6,888 bases of DNA from an uncultured Bacteriovoracaceae bacterium (GTDB lineage Bacteria > Bdellovibrionota > Bacteriovoracia > Bacteriovoracales > Bacteriovoracaceae). Shown here piece by piece: positions 1 through 3,957 of the stretch. Below the pieces are notes generated by a model. It was given only the letters and a program-made list of their open reading frames with translations, was not told the DNA's origin and did not search any database. Numbering within the stretch: the stretch's first letter is position 1; each line of letters begins with the position of its first letter. The DNA is taken from the NCBI GenBank assembly GCA_937952395.1, contig CALFYV010000189.1, positions 1 to 6,888 on the forward strand. The letters run 5' to 3'. Both the position numbers and the translations under genes were made by a program.

Positions 1-12
1 ACGAAAGTGAAA

Positions 13-42
13 TGACCTGTTTAAATTCCCACACAAAGGTCA
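13..42. promoter_or_regulatory. Possible activator (enhancer-binding protein) site: inverted repeat TGACCT / AGGTCA
   Basis: TGACCT at 13-18 and AGGTCA at 37-42 are exact inverted copies separated by 18 bases. A further TGACC half-site lies at 69-73. The repeat centre is about 85 bp upstream of the start predicted for the sigma-54 promoter at 85-101. Sigma-54 promoters need a bacterial enhancer-binding protein, which usually binds dyad sites some 80-150 bp upstream, so the placement fits. The assignment is inference: six-base arms with a long spacer can arise by chance, and the activator is not encoded in this window. Confidence 0.35.
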
Positions 43-84
43 GCCAGTTTATATTGTTTCTAATTTGTTGACCCTCTAACCAAG

Positions 85-101
85 TTGGCACGCTGATTGC
101 T
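85..101 (+). promoter_or_regulatory. Sigma-54 (RpoN) -24/-12 promoter
   Basis: TTGGCACG (85-92), four bases, then TTGCT (97-101) matches the sigma-54 consensus TTGGCACG-N4-TTGCW at every defined position, with the GG (87-88) and GC (99-100) dinucleotides correctly spaced. Counting from the GC as -13/-12, transcription should start near position 112, giving a leader of about 84 nt before the ATG at 196. No convincing sigma-70 -35/-10 pair is visible in the same region. The promoter faces the four-gene cluster and probably drives all of it, which would make expression dependent on an ATP-hydrolysing activator and therefore conditional. Confidence 0.8.
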
Positions 102-150
102 CTCTAAGTTCATAGAAAAATGAATTAACTTGTTATTTTAATAACTTAGC

Positions 151-177
151 TGCCCTTTAATGTAAAAATTTTGGGCA
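151..177 (+). other. Weak leader stem upstream of the first ribosome binding site
   Basis: TGCCC (151-155) and GGGCA (173-177) can pair around a 17-base AT-rich loop, ending six bases before the AAAGGA ribosome binding site. Inside the loop, TTTA (156-159) and TAAA (163-166) could form a second small stem. It might affect access to the ribosome binding site or protect the mRNA end. With only five pairs in the main stem it may have no function. Confidence 0.25.
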
Positions 178-182
178 ATAGC

Positions 183-188
183 AAAGGA
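183..188 (+). promoter_or_regulatory. Ribosome binding site of the first gene
   Basis: AAAGGA is followed by a 7-base spacer to the ATG at 196. An in-frame TAA at 163-165 and the absence of any other ATG, GTG or TTG between it and 196 fix the start of this gene. Confidence 0.7.
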
Positions 189-195
189 TTCTGAC

Positions 196-2532
196 ATGAT
201 ACACCTATTTTTTACCACTTTATTTTTCATCTCTTCAGCCTTTACAGCCTGGGCCGATGTCATAAGCTGCAATGTTGATGAGATTCGCCTTAATAAAAAC
301 TATGGCGTTGTTTTTGAGGGTGATAGTAATGACTTCGTCACTTGTGATGGCAATCTTATTTCTCATCATAAAGATGTCATTGTTGTCAGCAGCTACTTAA
401 ATAGTCAGCAACAAGTTCGTTTTAAAGTAAATATCGATGATGGAAAAGAAATTCTTGATTGTGAAAAAATTTCTATTGATAAGTATAACTATGAAAGCAA
501 TGTTCTTATTGTTAATCACAAACTTCTTGATTATCTGAATACCGATGAACTCTTCCAAACAGCCCAAAATAATATTATTGGTCAGTGTCTTATTAGTACT
601 GAAATAAAGACAGGGCATGCTGTTGTTAATATTTTAAAAGTGAGAAGAGATAAGAGCGATGAGGTAATAAAAATATTAGATACACGTTCAGTTATTGCCG
701 ACGAAAAAGGTATAAAGAAAGGTGAAAAAAAAGATATCCTCACTAACCTAAAAAAGCTCATTGAAGATGGCCAGTGTGGACACACTTCAGAAGAAACTCA
801 AAAACAAAAACTTGAAAATGATCTAATGAGAATTCTTTTTCAAACAAAGAGAAAGGACAGATCTCTTATTGGAACTTTAGAGAAAAAATATGACTTAATA
901 AAAATTATTTCGAAACAAATTAGGGAAGGTGACTCGACTAGTGATATGAGTAAACTTCTTGATATTGGTTTTTCTCATGAAGATATTATAAAAGCCGTTA
1001 AGCTCAGAGTAAAACCAGGTATTCGTGTCGTCGAAGCTAATGAGAGTATTCCCAATCCAGCCACTTGCTATATTGTAAGAAGCAGCTATCGTAATGATGG
1101 TTATTGGGTCGCATATAGTTCTCACGGTGAAGCAGCTCGTGACAGTAATTACAGATATTATTTTACAGATTTAGAAGAAGCTAAAGATGCTATAAAAGGG
1201 TCTTGTGAAACAGGCTCTGCATTTTATAAAAATTTAAGAGCAATAGGAGCCCCTTTAGGTGCCTTCTTAAAAGAGGATATTTCTCTTAATGTTTTACGTG
1301 ATAGTGACTTTACTGTTTCGGATCTTAAAGACCAATTTTCAAAAGAGGATCTTGCAAAAGTATTCACGCCTTCAGAGTTGTTCAGCTCTTACTCTATCGA
1401 AGAAATTAAGAGTTTGTACACTCTGCCAAGAATTTTAGAAGATAGAATAGACTTATATGATGTCCTAAAAGTTTTTGCAAAAGAGCAGGTTTTAAAAGCC
1501 GTTCCCCAAACTAATTTCAACGATGGCATTGACGAAGAAGATAAGAATTATAATAGAAAATGTGTCATCACAAAAGATACCTATATGATAAGAGGTGAAA
1601 CAGTTTATCGGGCCTACGACAAAAATAATAGAGATTCGATCTTCCCTAGTCGCCAAGCAGCTCGAGACTTTCTCATTCAGAAAGGGTGTGATCAGCGCTT
1701 GAAGCTTCTTAAGGAGATGAATATAAGAAAAGCTGATTTCTCTAAAGCCCCTGAGTTGAAGTTGACTACTCAAGATAAGCGAGACATTGGCTTTGGTTTC
1801 GAAGAAATCAAGTCGGGAGCCTATTTTTTACGAGAACTTTATCCAACCTTTACTCATGCGGAAATCTTAGAAAAAAACCCTTCCATATATGAAGTTGTCG
1901 ATGCTTTTCAAATGGATATTCTCTTCAAAAATGGTGTGACTGTCGCTGATATAATTAAAAAAGGTGCTGATGTTAATTATATTTTAAAAAATTCTCCAAA
2001 TGCTAATCTTGCCAAAGGAGAATTAGTACGTGGCGTCGGCGAATTGAAAGATACAGAAATTAAAAAGGCCCCAGAAATGAAAGTTCCTTGTACGGTCTAT
2101 CAATGGGATCAGGCATGGGTTTCAACCAACAAAGATGGAAGTATTGGTGGTAAATTCTGGTATGAAAAAGAAGCCAGAGAATCCATTGTACAGCAATGCC
2201 GTCCTCGTTTTTACAATCTAAGAGAACTCAGAAGAAATCATGATGTCTCTTTAGATATCATGAATGTTTACGCTCCCTTAACTCCTTCAGAAGCCAAAGA
2301 GATGGGTGCTCATTTAAAAGAGATGGACAAAGTTTACTTGCTAAAAAACTTTGTCCATCTTTATAGCGCTAAAGAACTTAAGGAGCTATACAGCGCTTTA
2401 GAATTAAGAAAATACTTTTCATTAAAAGAACTTATTCGCGCTGATTTCAGCAAAGAACAACTCAAAGAGGCTGGCTTCAAGAACAAAGATATACGAAAAA
2501 CTAAAAAACAACTTAAACAAGAGAATAAATGA
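196..2532 (+). CDS. Large secreted Cys-rich helical-repeat protein A1 (unknown function)
   Basis: I do not recognise this 778-residue protein. It begins with a signal peptide, hydrophobic from residue 4, with likely cleavage after AWA (residue 20) before DVISC. An N-terminal domain follows with cysteines at 25, 50, 89, 131 and 194 and the motifs VTCD, DCEKISIDK, IIGQC and GHAV, all matched in the paralogue at 3958-6417. Three Cys-bracketed modules follow (C291-C337, C456-C498, C632-C668). Between and after them are helical-looking repeats of about 9 residues, clearest at 372-436 and 723-760. The C-terminus (761-778) is Lys-rich. The total of 11 cysteines and the signal peptide suggest an oxidising extracytoplasmic location. 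The n-region has a His but no Lys or Arg, which is slightly unusual. It is the first gene of a probable sigma-54 operon, and its TGA overlaps the next ATG. A scaffold or binding role is possible from the repeats but unproven. Confidence 0.85.
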   Translation: MIHLFFTTLFFISSAFTAWADVISCNVDEIRLNKNYGVVFEGDSNDFVTCDGNLISHHKDVIVVSSYLNSQQQVRFKVNIDDGKEILDCEKISIDKYNYESNVLIVNHKLLDYLNTDELFQTAQNNIIGQCLISTEIKTGHAVVNILKVRRDKSDEVIKILDTRSVIADEKGIKKGEKKDILTNLKKLIEDGQCGHTSEETQKQKLENDLMRILFQTKRKDRSLIGTLEKKYDLIKIISKQIREGDSTSDMSKLLDIGFSHEDIIKAVKLRVKPGIRVVEANESIPNPATCYIVRSSYRNDGYWVAYSSHGEAARDSNYRYYFTDLEEAKDAIKGSCETGSAFYKNLRAIGAPLGAFLKEDISLNVLRDSDFTVSDLKDQFSKEDLAKVFTPSELFSSYSIEEIKSLYTLPRILEDRIDLYDVLKVFAKEQVLKAVPQTNFNDGIDEEDKNYNRKCVITKDTYMIRGETVYRAYDKNNRDSIFPSRQAARDFLIQKGCDQRLKLLKEMNIRKADFSKAPELKLTTQDKRDIGFGFEEIKSGAYFLRELYPTFTHAEILEKNPSIYEVVDAFQMDILFKNGVTVADIIKKGADVNYILKNSPNANLAKGELVRGVGELKDTEIKKAPEMKVPCTVYQWDQAWVSTNKDGSIGGKFWYEKEARESIVQQCRPRFYNLRELRRNHDVSLDIMNVYAPLTPSEAKEMGAHLKEMDKVYLLKNFVHLYSAKELKELYSALELRKYFSLKELIRADFSKEQLKEAGFKNKDIRKTKKQLKQENK
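1066..1206 (+). repeat. Cys-bracketed module, copy 1 of A1
   Basis: This encodes residues C291 to C337. Like the other four copies in the window, it starts with Cys, a hydrophobic/aromatic beta-like stretch and a polar turn, and ends in a helix with an [E/A/N]-A-[RKI] motif six or seven residues before the closing Cys (here EEAKDAIKGSC). It is followed by ETGSAFYKNL, which matches VSGSVFYERM after copy 1 of the paralogue, so these two copies are positional equivalents. The paired cysteines probably form a disulfide. Confidence 0.6.
1309..1503 (+). repeat. Tract of 9-residue helical repeats in A1 (first tract)
   Basis: Residues 372-436 divide into seven consecutive units of 9 or 10 residues: FTVSDLKDQ, FSKEDLAKV, FTPSELFSS, YSIEEIKSL, YTLPRILEDR, IDLYDVLKV and FAKEQVLKAV. 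The pattern is aromatic, then Ser or Thr (helix N-cap type), two variable residues, an acidic residue and Leu or Ile. It is not a leucine-rich repeat (no LxxLxLxxN), not the RTX nonapeptide and not a heptad coiled coil. Confidence 0.65.
1561..1689 (+). repeat. Cys-bracketed module, copy 2 of A1
   Basis: This encodes C456 to C498. It contains VYRAYDKNNRDSIFPSRQAARD, written here as the core YRAYDKNNRD followed by SRQAARD, then the closing KGC. The Y-x-x-Y-D core resembles YQAYDYLGKQVYRS of copy 1 in the paralogue. This middle module has no counterpart in the paralogue, where the 102-residue duplication occupies the corresponding region. Confidence 0.55.
2089..2199 (+). repeat. Cys-bracketed module, copy 3 of A1
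   Basis: This encodes C632 to C668, the shortest of the five copies. It shows CTVYQWD near the start, a DGS turn, and EKEARESIVQQC at the end, so the [EQN]-A-[RKI]-x6-C motif is retained. Like the last module in the paralogue (C699-C739), it precedes the final repeat tract and basic tail. Confidence 0.55.
2321..2360 (+). repeat. Perfect 15-bp inverted repeat inside the A1 gene (strong intragenic hairpin)
   Basis: AGATGGACAAAGTTT (2321-2335) and AAACTTTGTCCATCT (2346-2360) are exact reverse complements around a 10-base loop. In RNA, a G-U pair and one A-U pair can extend the stem by two. The arms encode part of KEMDKVYLLKNFVHLY. A 15-bp perfect match with this short a loop is far beyond chance in 6.9 kb. 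It lies about 170 nt before the start of the next gene. The following bases (TTATAGC) are not a terminator U-tract, so a structural or processing element, or a template-switch mutation, is more likely than termination. Confidence 0.75.
2362..2475 (+). repeat. Tract of 9-10-residue helical repeats in A1 (C-terminal tract)
   Basis: Residues 723-760 read YSAKELKEL, YSALELRKY, FSLKELIRAD and FSKEQLKEAG. These are the most regular units in the protein and lead into the basic tail FKNKDIRKTKKQLKQENK. The AGCGCT hexamer occurs twice here (2365-2370 and 2392-2397), encoding the SA of two adjacent units, a trace of repeat duplication at the DNA level. Confidence 0.65.
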
Positions 2533-3266
2533 AATACTTAATCGTTACACTTTTTCTTATGCAAAGTCTTTACTGTCAAGATCGCGCTCCAGCTCTAGGC
2601 AGTATTGACGAAGTAGAAAGTGGAGAGGCGCAGTACTTAGTAGAGTTAGCTTTAAATGAAATCCGCTGTATTTCCAATACCGATAATAAGCGGGTGCTGA
2701 TTAATCTGGGTAAGTCCTCTTATGAATTGGCGCAAGCCGGAAAAAAGCAAATCAATACAAGTCATTCCCTATTGCCAAGAGAAATTCCAGAAAACTATTT
2801 AGAAAACAAAAAAAATATTTATATTTCAAAATCTATGGCCGGAGATATCGTGGTAATTGAGCGCTTAAAAACTCATCAGAACGTCTATGCTTATCTGTGC
2901 GAGCGTCCAGGTTATGACATGACAAAAAGAACAGAACTTGATGGCTTTATTGCCAAAGCTGGTAAGCGGGCTGATTGTAAACTTAAACAGTTTGAAGGTG
3001 ATTTTCAACTTAAGCTTTATAACACACAAAAAGAGCATACGGCTCTATCCCCTATTCGCATAGTTAGACTTAATTATGTTGATCCTTACGGACAAGCTGG
3101 TGAAGCTGGTAATGAAGTTCCTCAAACTGTATGCAAAAAATCCACTTCAAAAATGGCCAAGAAACTGAAACTTGGAATAAATGATTCTGATAGAGATTTA
3201 AAGAAAGCATATGAGAGAAGAATTGATGCTGAAGTTTTTATGATGAAAAACATCAGACAAAGATAA
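2529..3266 (+). CDS. Small secreted four-Cys protein B1 (unknown function)
   Basis: The product has 245 residues and I do not recognise the family. A signal peptide (MKYLIVTLFLMQSLYCQ, cleavage probably near residue 17) precedes a domain with cysteines at 47, 124, 150 and 202. It is paralogous to the next gene: both have ICxx or RCxx early, a strand-like block KxIYxxKSxxGDIxVxE, an invariant YLCER, a Cys exactly 26 residues later, and a final VC. Four cysteines suggest two disulfides. A loop with a small 9-bp tandem repeat (AGE-AGN, near 3094-3111) lies before the last Cys. The C-terminus is charged and helix-like. The ATG overlaps the upstream TGA (ATGA), and the upstream purine stretch is weak, so translation is probably coupled to A1. 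Similar stoichiometry or a complex with A1 is plausible but inferred. Confidence 0.85.
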   Translation: MKYLIVTLFLMQSLYCQDRAPALGSIDEVESGEAQYLVELALNEIRCISNTDNKRVLINLGKSSYELAQAGKKQINTSHSLLPREIPENYLENKKNIYISKSMAGDIVVIERLKTHQNVYAYLCERPGYDMTKRTELDGFIAKAGKRADCKLKQFEGDFQLKLYNTQKEHTALSPIRIVRLNYVDPYGQAGEAGNEVPQTVCKKSTSKMAKKLKLGINDSDRDLKKAYERRIDAEVFMMKNIRQR

Positions 3267-3275
3267 AAGAGGGAA
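3267..3275 (+). promoter_or_regulatory. Ribosome binding site of B2
   Basis: AAGAGGGAA lies in the 13-bp gap after B1. Its GAGGG core is spaced six bases from the ATG at 3280. This supports independent translation initiation of B2, unlike B1, which appears coupled to its upstream gene. Confidence 0.6.
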
Positions 3276-3279
3276 ATTT

Positions 3280-3930
3280 ATGAAGTATCTATTTTTTGCT
3301 TTACTCTTTTTACACACAGTAAAAGCCGAAATTCCTAAACGCCTTTTAAAGGATTCCCAAATTCAAATCAATCAAGTGCTAGAAGATATATCCTGTTCAG
3401 AAGGTCATAAAAAAAGAATGATTGTCGGCATGGGTATTGATGAAATTTCTGCTGGGTCAATGATAAAGTTTGACACAGAAGATATTTTTCCTGTGGTCAA
3501 AAATCATCAATTTGTAAAAAGCAAAAAAATCTATTTGGCCAAGTCAGCTCAGGGAGATATTTTTGTTCTTGAGAAGAAGGGAAGAAAATATGCTTTCTAC
3601 TCTTACTTATGTGAACGCAAAACCATGAATCTAGATAATTATTTACAAGCAAAAATTTTTATACAAGACTTTGATAAGTCCGATACTTGCTCTCTTAGAG
3701 AACTCTCAGGTGTTATCACTATTAATTTTAAAAATTCAAAACAAAATATTGATGAAAAGAAAACTATTGAGGTCGAAATGATCCCTTTAGAAAGAGATAT
3801 TCATAATGGAGTTCAACTTGTGGTACCGAGAGTTTGTGAGGTACAAGCTGAACCTACGCGAAAACATACCTTCGAAAGTATCGTGAGGGATTACCTTATT
3901 TTAAGCGAAAAGGAAAAATTATCACTTTAG
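3280..3930 (+). CDS. Small secreted four-Cys protein B2, paralogue of B1 (unknown function)
   Basis: The product has 216 residues and no family I recognise. The signal peptide is clear: MKYLFFALLFLHTVKA with cleavage after VKA (residue 16). The mature part has exactly four cysteines, at 39, 111, 137 and 186, whose spacings (72, 26, 49) nearly match those of B1 (77, 26, 52). Shared blocks are KKIYLAKSAQGDIFVLE against KNIYISKSMAGDIVVIE, then YLCER, then (D/A)-x-C-x-L-x-x-x-x-G. B2 is about 30 residues shorter, lacking part of the N-terminal linker and the longer basic C-terminus. An internal tandem duplication of an ancestral small gene is the likely origin. The position between two large paralogues suggests that each small protein may partner a large one. 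Confidence 0.85.
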   Translation: MKYLFFALLFLHTVKAEIPKRLLKDSQIQINQVLEDISCSEGHKKRMIVGMGIDEISAGSMIKFDTEDIFPVVKNHQFVKSKKIYLAKSAQGDIFVLEKKGRKYAFYSYLCERKTMNLDNYLQAKIFIQDFDKSDTCSLRELSGVITINFKNSKQNIDEKKTIEVEMIPLERDIHNGVQLVVPRVCEVQAEPTRKHTFESIVRDYLILSEKEKLSL

Positions 3931-3946
3931 ATATATAAAACTATAT

Positions 3947-3951
3947 AGGAG
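3947..3951 (+). promoter_or_regulatory. Ribosome binding site of A2
   Basis: AGGAG is followed by the six-base spacer CTTTTT and ATG at 3958. This is the strongest ribosome binding site in the cluster. It lies in a 27-bp AT-rich gap with no visible terminator or promoter, consistent with readthrough from B2. Confidence 0.65.
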
Positions 3952-3957
3952 CTTTTT

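Noticed and set aside
1..15. Possible C-terminal end of an upstream gene (TKVK then TGA in frame 1)
   Set aside because: Four codons give no means of telling a real gene end from chance.
68..106. Sigma-70 promoter with TTGACC as -35
   Set aside because: No TATAAT-like sequence lies 16-18 bases downstream (the bases there are CGCTGA), and the sigma-54 element overlaps this space.
1309..1503. RTX-type calcium-binding nonapeptide repeat or coiled coil
   Set aside because: The 9-residue units lack GGxGxD glycine/aspartate pairs, and the spacing of hydrophobics is 9-10, not heptad.
397..1773. Minus-strand open frames within A1 and, similarly, at 4365-4999 within A2
   Set aside because: They are short, lie antisense to well-supported coding sequence with paralogue conservation, and have no supporting ribosome binding site or recognisable domain.
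2321..2360. Inverted repeat as transposon ends or an intrinsic terminator
   Set aside because: Arms enclose only 10 bases, so no element is present, and no U-tract follows on the plus strand.
2529..2582. B1 as a lipoprotein (Cys16 after a hydrophobic segment)
   Set aside because: The preceding residues S-L-Y do not fit a lipobox (L-[AS]-[GA]-C); Tyr at -1 is not expected, and the paralogue B2 has an ordinary signal peptidase I site and no such Cys.
3931..3947. TATAT/ATATA hairpin in the B2-A2 gap
   Set aside because: A five-pair all-AT stem is too weak and too likely by chance in this AT-rich gap.
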